A stretch of DNA of 14,771 nt, taken from the NCBI GenBank assembly GCA_018648445.1, contig JABGRG010000100.1, positions 1-14,771 of the forward strand, in the 5' to 3' direction. This stretch comes from Rhodospirillales bacterium (GTDB lineage: Bacteria > Pseudomonadota > Alphaproteobacteria > Rhodospirillales_A > JACZKS01). Positions within the stretch are counted from its first letter, which is position 1. Each line of letters opens with the position of its first letter. The notes under the pieces are model-generated. The model saw only the letters and a list, made by a program, of their open reading frames with translations. It ran no database searches and was not told the origin of the DNA. The position numbers and the translations under genes are program-made. Positions 1 to 5,350 of this stretch are shown here, piece after piece.

Positions 1-762
1 CTTGACGGTTTGATCGCCATTGGCGGCGACGGCAGCATGCGTATTCTCAGCCGCCTATGCCAGCAGGGCGACATTCCCTTCGTCGGCATCCCCAAGACAA
101 TCGACAACGACGTCGCGTTTACCGAATGGTCGATCGGTTTCATGACTGCGGTCGCCGCCACCACCGATGCGCTGGACCGGCTTCAACCCACGGCCGCCAG
201 CCACCAACGGGTTATGGTGCTGGAGGTTATGGGCCGTGATGCGGGAAACATCGCCATTAACGCAGCCATTGCAGGCGGCGCGGACGTTTGCCTGATTCCC
301 GAAATTCCCTACGATATCGAGAAGGTGGCAAGCCACATCACCGAATTGAACGAACGCGGACGCAACCACGCGCTGGTCGTTTGCGCCGAGGCCGTGAAGT
401 CGAAAAACGGCGATGCGCAGTGGGAAACGCATGTCGACGGCGAAGTGCGCTATGGCGGAATCGGAAACATGATCGGCGATCAAATTCAGAAGCTGACCGA
501 AGCCGAAACCCGCGTGACCGTACTCGGCCATGTGGCCCGTGGCGGAATTCCGGTGGCCATGGACCGAATGATCGCTTCGGCCTATGGCGTGCATGCTGTC
601 GATCTGGTGGCGCAGAATAGGTATGATCGACTGGTCGTCTGGCAGCACCGCGAAGTGGTCGACGTGCCGATCGAGGATGTCATTACGCGCTATCGCGACG
701 TCAACATCCACGGGACGACGGTGCGGACCGCCCGCGGCCTGGGAATATGCCTGGGCGACTGA
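1..762 (+). CDS. pfkA: 6-phosphofructokinase family protein, 3' part only
   Basis: The gene enters from the left edge in frame 1; 253 codons are present and the N-terminal roughly 100 residues are missing. The product phosphorylates fructose 6-phosphate to fructose 1,6-bisphosphate in cytosolic glycolysis. Visible family motifs are GGDGS (fragment residues 8-12), PKTIDND (31-37, containing the catalytic Asp35), SHQR (67-70) and MGR (77-79), followed by GHVARGG, the sugar-phosphate binding part. Gly11 occupies the position that is Gly in ATP-dependent enzymes (Gly104 in E. coli) and Asp in PPi-dependent ones. Lys32 occupies position 124, where Lys is typical of PPi-dependent and mixed lineages. 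The phosphoryl donor therefore cannot be assigned from sequence. Family membership is certain, and the gene ends normally. No clear terminator follows before the DUF465 gene. Confidence 0.95.
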   Translation, partial: LDGLIAIGGDGSMRILSRLCQQGDIPFVGIPKTIDNDVAFTEWSIGFMTAVAATTDALDRLQPTAASHQRVMVLEVMGRDAGNIAINAAIAGGADVCLIPEIPYDIEKVASHITELNERGRNHALVVCAEAVKSKNGDAQWETHVDGEVRYGGIGNMIGDQIQKLTEAETRVTVLGHVARGGIPVAMDRMIASAYGVHAVDLVAQNRYDRLVVWQHREVVDVPIEDVITRYRDVNIHGTTVRTARGLGICLGD

Positions 763-810
763 CGGTTGCCGGTTAATTCGTCCTGAGCGGAAATTTGCAG
801 GCGTCATCGC

Positions 811-839
811 TGGCAATTCGACCGCAGTTGCCATACTAT
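811..839 (+). promoter_or_regulatory. possible promoter with overlapping dyad upstream of the DUF465 gene
   Basis: TACTAT at 834-839 resembles a -10 box. Seventeen bases upstream, TGGCAA (811-816) is a poor -35. The same hexamer forms a dyad with TTGCCA (828-833), spacing 11, so an activator or repressor site could overlap the promoter. This is weak pattern evidence only. Confidence 0.3.
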
Positions 840-878
840 GATGACAATCTGGCGAACGACTTGAGGAGACCTTTTAAA

Positions 879-1046
879 ATGAGTCAGGGTGAGTTGATTG
901 ACGCGCTAAAAACCAAGCATCAGGCACTGGAAGCGGAAATCGAAAAAGAAAATAGCCGTCCCAGTCCCGACGACATACTTATCGCCAGTTTGAAGAAACA
1001 AAAACTGAAAATTAAAGACGAGATCGCCGGTCTCAGTCGCCAGTAG
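879..1046 (+). CDS. DUF465 (YdcH-like) small protein
   Basis: A 55-residue, charged, wholly helical protein. The pattern HQALE..I..E..RP.PD..I..LKKQKLKIKDEI is the DUF465/YdcH signature: a short helical hairpin with a basic second helix. Its biochemical role is unknown. The start at 879 is preferred over an upstream in-frame ATG at 795. An AGGAG at 864-868 lies about ten bases before 879, and the extra 28 residues of the longer reading do not look like the family. It follows the phosphofructokinase gene on the same strand after a gap of 116 bases that contains a possible promoter, so it may be transcribed separately. It converges with trcR. Confidence 0.85.
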   Translation: MSQGELIDALKTKHQALEAEIEKENSRPSPDDILIASLKKQKLKIKDEIAGLSRQ

Positions 1047-1079
1047 CGGCAGGCGAGGCCAAGGCGGCGCACTAAAGAC

Positions 1080-1106
1080 GCGCTCCTCGCTATGGCAGAG
1101 GAGCGC
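1080..1106. terminator. hairpin between convergent genes, possible bidirectional terminator
   Basis: GCGCTCCTC (1080-1088) and GAGGAGCGC (1098-1106) form a perfect 9-bp stem with a 9-base loop, midway between the ends of the DUF465 gene (+) and trcR (-). Neither side has a good T tract; the minus side has only short T pairs and triplets. It may terminate weakly in both directions or protect 3' ends. Confidence 0.45.
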
Positions 1107-1134
1107 GCGTGCGCGCCGCTATCAGAAATTCCCT

Positions 1135-1860
1135 TTAAGACGGGTCCGACGGGTTTTCTGCGGGCCCTTTTGACGGTTCCTCTGGCAGGTCCGCAGCCGG
1201 AGTTTCCACCGGAGTTTCCACCGGAGTTTCCACCGGAGTTTCCACCGGAGTTTCCACCGGGGCCTCCTCCGAGGTCTCTAACGGGGCCTCTGCCGGGGTC
1301 TCCGTTTCTGCGGGGCCTTCTGCGGCTTTCATCTTGGCCGCCTTGTTCTTGGCGATGACGACCACCCTTTCCAGATCCTGTGCCGTGCACAGCCCCAGAT
1401 TTACCGGGTTCTGGGGTTTGATCTGCTGGGAATTCCAGTGGGTTTTATCGCGCACGGAATTAATGGTCGGTTTGGTTGTCCCAATGAGGCGCGAAATTTG
1501 CGCGTCGCTGAGTTCCGGGCAGCTCTTCAGCAACCAGGCGATGGCGTCGGGGCGATCCTGGCGCTTGGAAACCGGGGTATAGCGTGCTCCGCGCGGCTTG
1601 GCGCGTGGCTGCGGGATTTTTGACTTGGCCTTGACCAACCGGTTGTCGGGGCTTCCCGAGCAGCGGTCAATCTCTTCCTGGGTCAGCGCGCCGTTGGTAA
1701 TCGGGTCCAGACCCTGAATCCCCATGCCGACTTCACCGTCAGCGATCGCCTGAACCTCGAGGGGATGAAGATTGCAGAACTCGGCAATCTGATCAAAGGT
1801 CAAAGCCGTATTCTCCACCAACCATACGGCGGTGGCTTTCGGCATCAGTGGTTGAGCCAT
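1135..1860 (-). CDS. trcR: DUF1013 family transcriptional regulator TrcR
   Basis: A 241-residue protein of the alphaproteobacterial DUF1013 family. TrcR of Caulobacter is reported to associate with RNA polymerase and to affect cell-cycle transcription. The N-terminus MAQPLMPKATAVWLVENTAL is the characteristic family start, so I place the start at 1860 rather than at an ATG six codons upstream. Ribosome binding sites are weak for both. Residues 15-45 look like one helix-turn-helix (TFDQIAEFCNLHPLEV). Residues 104-142 look like a second, ending TTKPTINSVRDKTHW. From about residue 175 the protein changes to a Pro/Glu/Thr/Ala-rich acidic tail of about 65 residues that includes five tandem PVET units. 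The gene is divergent from the DUF1192 gene, with its own promoter at 1928-1956. Confidence 0.9.
   Translation of the reverse strand: MAQPLMPKATAVWLVENTALTFDQIAEFCNLHPLEVQAIADGEVGMGIQGLDPITNGALTQEEIDRCSGSPDNRLVKAKSKIPQPRAKPRGARYTPVSKRQDRPDAIAWLLKSCPELSDAQISRLIGTTKPTINSVRDKTHWNSQQIKPQNPVNLGLCTAQDLERVVVIAKNKAAKMKAAEGPAETETPAEAPLETSEEAPVETPVETPVETPVETPVETPAADLPEEPSKGPAENPSDPS
1197..1256. repeat. five perfect 12-bp tandem repeats inside trcR
   Basis: The unit CCGGAGTTTCCA occurs five times without a mismatch at 1197-1256 and is followed by degenerate copies (CCGGGGCCTCCT and beyond). On the minus strand it encodes PVET repeats at about residues 201-220 of TrcR. The 12-base period preserves the reading frame, so copy number could vary without breaking the protein. 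Confidence 0.97.
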
Positions 1861-1927
1861 TCCCAATCGTCCCGTCATTCAAAAGTGGTTTAGCGACCGA
1901 ATTCCCAGCCACCCGTCTCTACGGCTC

Positions 1928-1956
1928 TTATTACTCCGGGAAATGCGGATGGTCAA
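1928..1956 (-). promoter_or_regulatory. sigma70-type promoter for trcR
   Basis: On the minus strand TTGACC (1951-1956) and TAATAA (1928-1933) are separated by exactly 17 bases. Transcription would start near 1921, giving a leader of about 60 bases before the trcR start at 1860. Confidence 0.6.
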
Positions 1957-1985
1957 ACGCAGTTCACTCAAAATGACGCCGCACC

Positions 1986-2014
1986 TTGGTTTGGCACCGA
2001 ATGTTGGGTAAAAT
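1986..2014 (+). promoter_or_regulatory. sigma70-type promoter for the DUF1192 gene
   Basis: TTGGTT (1986-1991) and TAAAAT (2009-2014) are separated by 17 bases. The expected start near 2021 gives a short leader to the ATG at 2041. The -35 is imperfect and the -10 is good. Confidence 0.5.
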
Positions 2015-2040
2015 CGGCTGGTGAATGCCCGGGAGGAAAC

Positions 2041-2226
2041 ATGGATACCGACGATCTGGAGCCGTTGCGCGAAGAACTCAAGCCGAAAAATCTTGAGGAA
2101 ATGTCAATCGAGGCTTTGGGCGAGTACATCGCCGAACTGGAAACCGAAATTTTGCGCGTTCGTCAATCGATCGCCGAAAAGGAATCGGCACATGACCATG
2201 CCGATTCTTTCTTTGGCAAAAAGTGA
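2041..2226 (+). CDS. DUF1192 family small protein
   Basis: A 61-residue acidic helical protein. The core PKNLEEMSIEALGEYIAELE followed by a heptad-like helix and the terminal ADSFFGKK match the alphaproteobacterial DUF1192 family, whose function is unknown. GGGAGGA (2031-2037) is a strong ribosome binding site just ahead of ATG 2041. A longer overlapping reading in another frame from 2021 lacks this match and is discarded. The gene is divergent from trcR. The next strong terminator downstream lies at 2362-2390, so the transcript may carry a 3' region of over 130 bases unless the A/T-rich hairpin at 2280-2314 (AATTGAAAC/GTTTCAATT followed by TT) stops it earlier. Confidence 0.85.
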   Translation: MDTDDLEPLREELKPKNLEEMSIEALGEYIAELETEILRVRQSIAEKESAHDHADSFFGKK

Positions 2227-2251
2227 AGCGGGTTATTTCGCGCCCGTGGCG

Positions 2252-2270
2252 TTAACGCTACGTTAACCAT
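2252..2270 (+). promoter_or_regulatory. CtrA-type binding box
   Basis: TTAA (2252-2255), seven bases, TTAA (2263-2266) matches the CtrA full site TTAA-N7-TTAA. The right half reads TTAACCAT (2263-2270), the exact half-site consensus known in Caulobacter. It also lies in a 7-bp dyad, GTTAACG-CTA-CGTTAAC (2251-2267). It is downstream of the DUF1192 gene, so its likely target is the small transcript that ends at 2390. A TAAATT at 2278-2283 could serve as the -10 box. The motif match is direct; control by CtrA is inference. Confidence 0.45.
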
Positions 2271-2288
2271 GATCAGGTAAATTGAAAC

Positions 2289-2357
2289 ATGGATGAGCAG
2301 GGGTTGTTTCAATTTTCCCCTTGCTTAAGCCAGAATCTCTTCAAGCCTCCCTGTTAA
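2289..2357 (+). CDS. possible 22-residue small ORF ahead of a terminator
   Basis: ATG at 2289 opens 22 codons ending at TAA 2355-2357 (begins MDEQGLFQF, ends NLFKPPC), five bases before the terminator stem at 2362. The only upstream ribosome-binding hint is CAGG at about 2274-2277, some 11 bases away. The peptide has no membrane segment and no run of one amino acid, so it is neither an obvious attenuation leader nor a typical type I toxin. The position between a CtrA-type box and a terminator is the only reason to list it. It may be chance. Confidence 0.2.
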   Translation: MDEQGLFQFSPCLSQNLFKPPC

Positions 2358-2361
2358 ACTC

Positions 2362-2390
2362 GGCCGTCTAAAAAGACGGCCTCCTTTTTT
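2362..2390 (+). terminator. strong intrinsic terminator A
   Basis: GGCCGTCT (2362-2369), loop AAAA, AGACGGCC (2374-2381), then TCC and six T (2385-2390). It ends the DUF1192 transcript or a small CtrA-box transcript. Confidence 0.85.
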
Positions 2391-2411
2391 GCGGAACCGC
2401 GTTATCAGTTC

Positions 2412-2441
2412 TTGACCCGGCACAATCAGGATGGGTATCAT
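2412..2441 (+). promoter_or_regulatory. promoter for the candidate small RNA
   Basis: TTGACC (2412-2417) and TATCAT (2436-2441) are separated by 18 bases, directly after terminator A. The predicted start is near 2448. No open reading frame with a ribosome binding site follows before terminator B. Confidence 0.5.
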
Positions 2442-2447
2442 CCCCGC

Positions 2448-2523
2448 CAAGAAAAGTCTGTTGGGCGAGTTTAACAGGGATCAGGCTTTCTTTTGAGGGG
2501 CCGCCATTGGCGGCCCCTTTTTT
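2448..2523 (+). ncRNA. candidate small regulatory RNA, about 76 nt
   Basis: The unit has a promoter at 2412-2441, no credible ORF, and a strong terminator at 2497-2523. The body can fold into a hairpin: 2449-2460 pairs imperfectly with 2482-2494 (about eleven pairs with one mismatch, some G-U). Its loop of about 21 bases (2461-2481) displays all 15 bases complementary to 2348-2362. An exposed antisense loop followed by an intrinsic terminator is a common small-RNA design. This is the main content of the 2227-2547 stretch. I do not recognise a named family. The 5' end is a prediction. Confidence 0.5.
2497..2523 (+). terminator. strong intrinsic terminator B
   Basis: GGGGCCGCC (2497-2505), loop ATT, GGCGGCCCC (2509-2517), then six T (2518-2523). 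The T tract exists only on the plus strand, so this ends the candidate small RNA and is not a terminator for the convergent hsp20 gene. Confidence 0.9.
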
Positions 2524-2547
2524 CGTGTGTCCTCGTTTTTGCGCGTG

Positions 2548-3009
2548 TTAAGCAGCTTTGGTCTTCGCGGCCTCGAGCACTTTGGCGCCCGTGCCGATGG
2601 TGATTTTGCGCGGTTTCATTTCTTCGGGGACCTCGCGGACCAGATCGATCTGAAGAATGCCGTTTTCCAAGCCCGCGCCCACCACTTTGATGTGATCGGC
2701 CAATTGGAAATTGCGCTCGAAGGAGCGGCCGGCGATGCCGCGGTGAAGGTAGACAACATCGCCCTCGTCGCGCTGCGAATTGCCCGAAACGCTCAACGTG
2801 TTCTCCTTGACGGTGATGTCGAGGTCCTCGTTGGCGAAACCAGCGACCGCCATGGTGATTCGATACGAATCTTCATCCACGGATTCGATGTTGTACGGGG
2901 GGTAGGAAGGTTTGGCCACGTCAACCCGTTGCGCGGAATCGAGCATCCGCTGCATCCTGTCGAAGCCAACCGTTGAATGGAAAAGGGGCGAAAAGTCGAG
3001 CGTACGCAT
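2548..3009 (-). CDS. Hsp20/alpha-crystallin small heat-shock protein (IbpA-like)
   Basis: A 153-residue cytosolic ATP-independent chaperone that holds unfolding proteins for Hsp70 and ClpB. The N-terminal arm is MRTLDFSPLFHSTVGFDR, typical of IbpA-like class A proteins. The alpha-crystallin domain spans about 36-138 and starts at YPPYNIE. It includes GIAGRSFERNF (91-101) and the family hallmark GLENGIL (113-119). The C-terminal anchoring I-x-I motif is ITI (136-138). The start at 3009 is fixed by AAAGGAGG about eight bases upstream; a longer reading to 3078 would run through the regulatory leader. A sigma32-type promoter and a structured leader precede it, so both transcription and translation are probably heat-controlled. 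Confidence 0.95.
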   Translation of the reverse strand: MRTLDFSPLFHSTVGFDRMQRMLDSAQRVDVAKPSYPPYNIESVDEDSYRITMAVAGFANEDLDITVKENTLSVSGNSQRDEGDVVYLHRGIAGRSFERNFQLADHIKVVGAGLENGILQIDLVREVPEEMKPRKITIGTGAKVLEAAKTKAA

Positions 3010-3130
3010 AGCGATATCCTCCTTTGCGAAGCAATACGCGAGAGTGGAACCCGCCTGAACGCACAACGCGTTCGTCACATGGCCGAATTCCGGTTCAAAT
3101 TGGCGGGACCCTCAAAGGCATCCAGCGCCG
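3010..3130 (-). promoter_or_regulatory. hsp20 leader, candidate ROSE-type RNA thermometer
   Basis: The predicted leader is about 120 bases. Just before the Shine-Dalgarno it has TTGCT (minus strand of 3030-3034), six bases, then AGGAGG (3018-3023). Pairing UUGCU with AGGAG gives U-G, U-A, G-G, C-G and U-A, which is the characteristic ROSE helix with a G-G mismatch masking the ribosome binding site. Upstream is a separate hairpin, GAACGC/GCGTTC (3057-3062 with 3068-3073). ROSE elements are known in front of alphaproteobacterial small heat-shock genes. The assignment comes from motif and architecture only. Confidence 0.55.
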
Positions 3131-3136
3131 TGACTG

Positions 3137-3165
3137 AGATGGGGTGAATGAATTTCGCTGTCAAG
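3137..3165 (-). promoter_or_regulatory. sigma32 (RpoH) promoter for hsp20
   Basis: On the minus strand CTTGACA (3159-3165), 14 bases, then CCCCATCT (3137-3144). This differs by one base from the E. coli sigma32 consensus CTTGAAA-N14-CCCCATNT. Transcription would begin near 3130. Confidence 0.85.
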
Positions 3166-3194
3166 CCGGGACGAAAAAAATTGCCGCAATAGGC

Positions 3195-4868
3195 TTACGA
3201 GGCTGTTCGCTGCGCCTTGACCGGCTTGACGGCGTCGGTAGTGAAGGCGACCTTGAAAAGCGTTATGGGATCGGTGAACCCCTTCATGACGAATGGACCG
3301 TAGGGTTCAAGCCGGGCAAGATCATCTGTCTTGCCGAGCGCTGCGCGGATAGCCGCAGAAACGAGAATTTCGCCGCCCTTCGCGATGGCAACAATACGCG
3401 CCGCCAGTTGGACGGTGACGCCGAAAAGGTCATTGCCCTCAACGATCGGTTCACCGCAATTGATGCCGACATTGGCGCTGAGAGGAAGCTCCAGGTTTTT
3501 CTTCGAATGTTCGCGCAGGCCGTCTCGGATGGCGAATGCGGCGCGAAGCGCATTTTCCGGGTTCATGAAAGCGGCCATGATTCCCGATTGAAGCTGCTTG
3601 ATTTGTTTGCCCCCGTATTCCATCAGGGCGCGGGCCGCGATGGTGGTGTGTATCCGCAGAGCTTCACGGGCCGTTTCATCACCCCTTTCGGCGAGCAGAT
3701 CGTCAAATCCCGCGATGGAGGTGAACATTACAGTCACCGACAGCTTTTCCTCTGGAGGTGTCGCGGGTTTGATCCAGGTCCCGATGGAGGTGTGCAAGCG
3801 CAAGGCCGAGTCCGCTTTTTGCGCCAGTTCGGCGAAGATCGCCTCGCGGCCGCTCGCGAACATGTCCATATAACGCGGATCGGAAATCAAATATTCCACA
3901 TAGGCGCCGGAAAAACCGTCTGCCTGTTCCGCAGGGACGCCCAACGCTCGAACCGCGCCGCTCATAACCTTCTGTGCCGCCTCGGGGGGAATGCCACGCT
4001 CCTGGCATAAGGCTTCGGTTACCCCGGCCGCGAACAGGTTGATGCCGAACTTGATGTAAGGGTCGCGCAAGTCGTAAGCGCCGCGAACCGGGCCAACGGC
4101 CTTACGAAGATAGGTGATGATTATACGAAGTTGTTTGTTGGCGTCCTTGGGAAGTGAGATGCCGCCCTTTTTGCGCCTCAGCGGGGCGGTTACCCGCTTC
4201 GCTAAGCCAATTTCCGGATCGGCACCGGACGGCGCGTCCTCCGCTTGGTCCGTCCCCGACAAATGTTTCCGCAAACGCCGCCAGGCCGTGGCCGCCGACC
4301 CGGTTTTCGGCGAAATCACAACCGCCAGGGCGAACGCGATGGCCAGAGATGCAGCGCACAAAAGGGTGAGTATGGCGACGAAGCGACCGCTTTGCGCCGT
4401 CGACACCTCCGCAGATTCCGTCTCCCCGAAAATGTAGGCGAGTAGGCCGGTTAAAAGCACAGCCAGGATAAAGGCGAAGAAGGTTCCGGAAAGCGCCTTT
4501 CCCACCGCGCCCGCGGGCAACTGGTCGTCTTTTGGCGAGTAAGTCAGGGTGGTCTGCGCATCCCGATAGGTTCTGATCGCGGAGACATATTCGCTGCGTG
4601 ATACGCCGGTGCCCGTTTCCAGAGAACGCCCAATATTCCGGCGGCCCCGTCGGCTTTTATATACAACGTGCTCTTCCGCGATGTCGGCGTAGTCGTCGTA
4701 GACATCCTTGACGACCTTGACCCCCGTAACGCTGGGGTTGCGGTCCATTTTCTTGCCCAGCCGAACGGCCGCCACGCGATCGTCGGGGCCGAACCGCGCA
4801 TAAATCTCCCAACGCGAATGGCGCAGGACATAGACCTGGAAGGTGACACTAATATGCGATTCGGCCAT
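3195..4868 (-). CDS. membrane protein with degenerate class III nucleotide cyclase domain
   Basis: A 557-residue protein. Residues 1-115 form an unrecognised soluble domain (starting around VTFQVYVLRHSRWEIYARF). Two membrane helices follow (about 123-147 and 161-185), then a basic linker. Residues 240-345 form a mostly helical region of unknown type. The C-terminal cyclase homology domain spans about 376-541. Its fold motifs are present: VMFTSIAGF, GGKQIKQLQSGIMAAF and FGVTVQLAAR. However, both metal-binding Asp positions are Ser (Ser384 in F-T-S-I, Ser428 in Q-S-G). The transition-state Asn of the VN.AAR motif is Gln487, while Arg491 is kept. Cyclase activity is therefore unlikely, and a sensory or scaffolding role is inferred. 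GGAG about ten bases before ATG 4868 supports the start. A weak stem with seven T follows the stop, and hsp20 lies downstream with its own promoter. Confidence 0.85.
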   Translation of the reverse strand: MAESHISVTFQVYVLRHSRWEIYARFGPDDRVAAVRLGKKMDRNPSVTGVKVVKDVYDDYADIAEEHVVYKSRRGRRNIGRSLETGTGVSRSEYVSAIRTYRDAQTTLTYSPKDDQLPAGAVGKALSGTFFAFILAVLLTGLLAYIFGETESAEVSTAQSGRFVAILTLLCAASLAIAFALAVVISPKTGSAATAWRRLRKHLSGTDQAEDAPSGADPEIGLAKRVTAPLRRKKGGISLPKDANKQLRIIITYLRKAVGPVRGAYDLRDPYIKFGINLFAAGVTEALCQERGIPPEAAQKVMSGAVRALGVPAEQADGFSGAYVEYLISDPRYMDMFASGREAIFAELAQKADSALRLHTSIGTWIKPATPPEEKLSVTVMFTSIAGFDDLLAERGDETAREALRIHTTIAARALMEYGGKQIKQLQSGIMAAFMNPENALRAAFAIRDGLREHSKKNLELPLSANVGINCGEPIVEGNDLFGVTVQLAARIVAIAKGGEILVSAAIRAALGKTDDLARLEPYGPFVMKGFTDPITLFKVAFTTDAVKPVKAQRTAS

Positions 4869-5026
4869 TCCGTCTCCGCACGCGCAGCGACCGTCGAGGC
4901 AAGCGAATACCGCTCCTCCTTAGGGTACACGCTAACCCTTGTTTCCTAAAGAAAGATTACCCCGGTGCGGGGGCGAAGCGCAGTGACGAAAGGCACTTCG
5001 AAAAAGGTGGACGTGAATTGCGCACG

Positions 5027-5059
5027 CAAAAAGGGCGCCGCCAACGTTCCAGCGCCCTT
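5027..5059 (-). terminator. intrinsic terminator of rpmE
   Basis: On the minus strand AAGGGCGC (5052-5059), a 13-base loop and GCGCCCTT (5031-5038), running into five T opposite the A run at 5028-5032. It lies 26 bases after the rpmE stop. Confidence 0.75.
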
Positions 5060-5085
5060 GAAAACACTCGCGATCAGACCTTGCT

Positions 5086-5304
5086 TTAAATGCCGAGGTC
5101 TTTGAACCGCTTGTTGAACTTGGCCAACTGACCGCCGCTATCAACCAGACGATGCACGCCGGTCCACGCCGGATGGGTCTTGGGATCGATATCCAGCTTC
5201 AGGACGTCGCCTTCCTTGCCCCACGTCGAACGGGTCGTGTAGGTGCTGCCGTCGGTCATCTGGACGGTAATATCATGGTAGTCAGGATGGATGTCTTTTT
5301 TCAT
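5086..5304 (-). CDS. rpmE: 50S ribosomal protein L31
   Basis: A 72-residue protein of the large ribosomal subunit, near the subunit bridge. [30 protein letters not shown] and FNKRF are diagnostic. It contains no cysteine, so this is the zinc-independent (C-minus) form found in many alphaproteobacteria. GGAG about nine bases upstream supports ATG 5304. The gene is a single unit, with its own promoter (5332-5360) and terminator (5027-5059). Confidence 0.98.
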   Translation of the reverse strand: MKKDIHPDYHDITVQMTDGSTYTTRSTWGKEGDVLKLDIDPKTHPAWTGVHRLVDSGGQLAKFNKRFKDLGI

Positions 5305-5313
5305 AACTTAACT

Positions 5314-5350
5314 CCGCTTCAAGCGGCGCACTATATAGCCAAGCCTTGGC
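5314..5350. repeat. two 6-1-6 dyads over the rpmE promoter
   Basis: CCGCTT-C-AAGCGG (5314-5326) covers the predicted transcription start and leader. GCCAAG-C-CTTGGC (5338-5350) fills the spacer between the -10 and -35 boxes. Both are perfect 13-base dyads, with centres 24 bases apart. Their placement suggests operator sites, or a leader hairpin for the first one. Their sequences differ, so one protein need not bind both. Confidence 0.5.

Larger units (their letters stand above)
2348..2480. repeat. 15-bp perfect inverted repeat, arms 2348-2362 and 2466-2480
   Basis: TCCCTGTTAAACTCG (2348-2362) is the exact reverse complement of CGAGTTTAACAGGGA (2466-2480), with 103 bases between the arms. The left arm touches the first terminator stem. 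The right arm fills the loop of the hairpin in the candidate small RNA. The two transcripts of this region could therefore pair over 15 bases. Confidence 0.95.

Noticed and set aside
1197..1256. CRISPR-like or intergenic repeat array
   Set aside because: The units are directly abutting 12-mers without spacers, inside a coding frame, encoding PVET.
2289..2523. Type I toxin-antitoxin pair (small peptide plus antisense-pairing RNA)
   Set aside because: The pairing logic fits, but the 22-residue peptide has no hydrophobic membrane helix and the RNA is on the same strand rather than overlapping antisense. Not supportable as a toxin.
2548..3078. Longer hsp20 start at 3078
   Set aside because: It would translate the leader that carries the hairpins. 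The ideal AAAGGAGG sits directly before ATG 3009, where family homology begins.
3144..4010. A 288-codon open frame on the plus strand
   Set aside because: It is antisense to the cyclase-domain gene and overlaps the hsp20 promoter. It shows no motif.
4913..4921. Strong Shine-Dalgarno-like AAGGAGGAG on the minus strand upstream of the cyclase-domain gene
   Set aside because: No start codon at proper spacing opens a meaningful frame, and the nearby weaker GGAG serves ATG 4868. Probably chance or a remnant.
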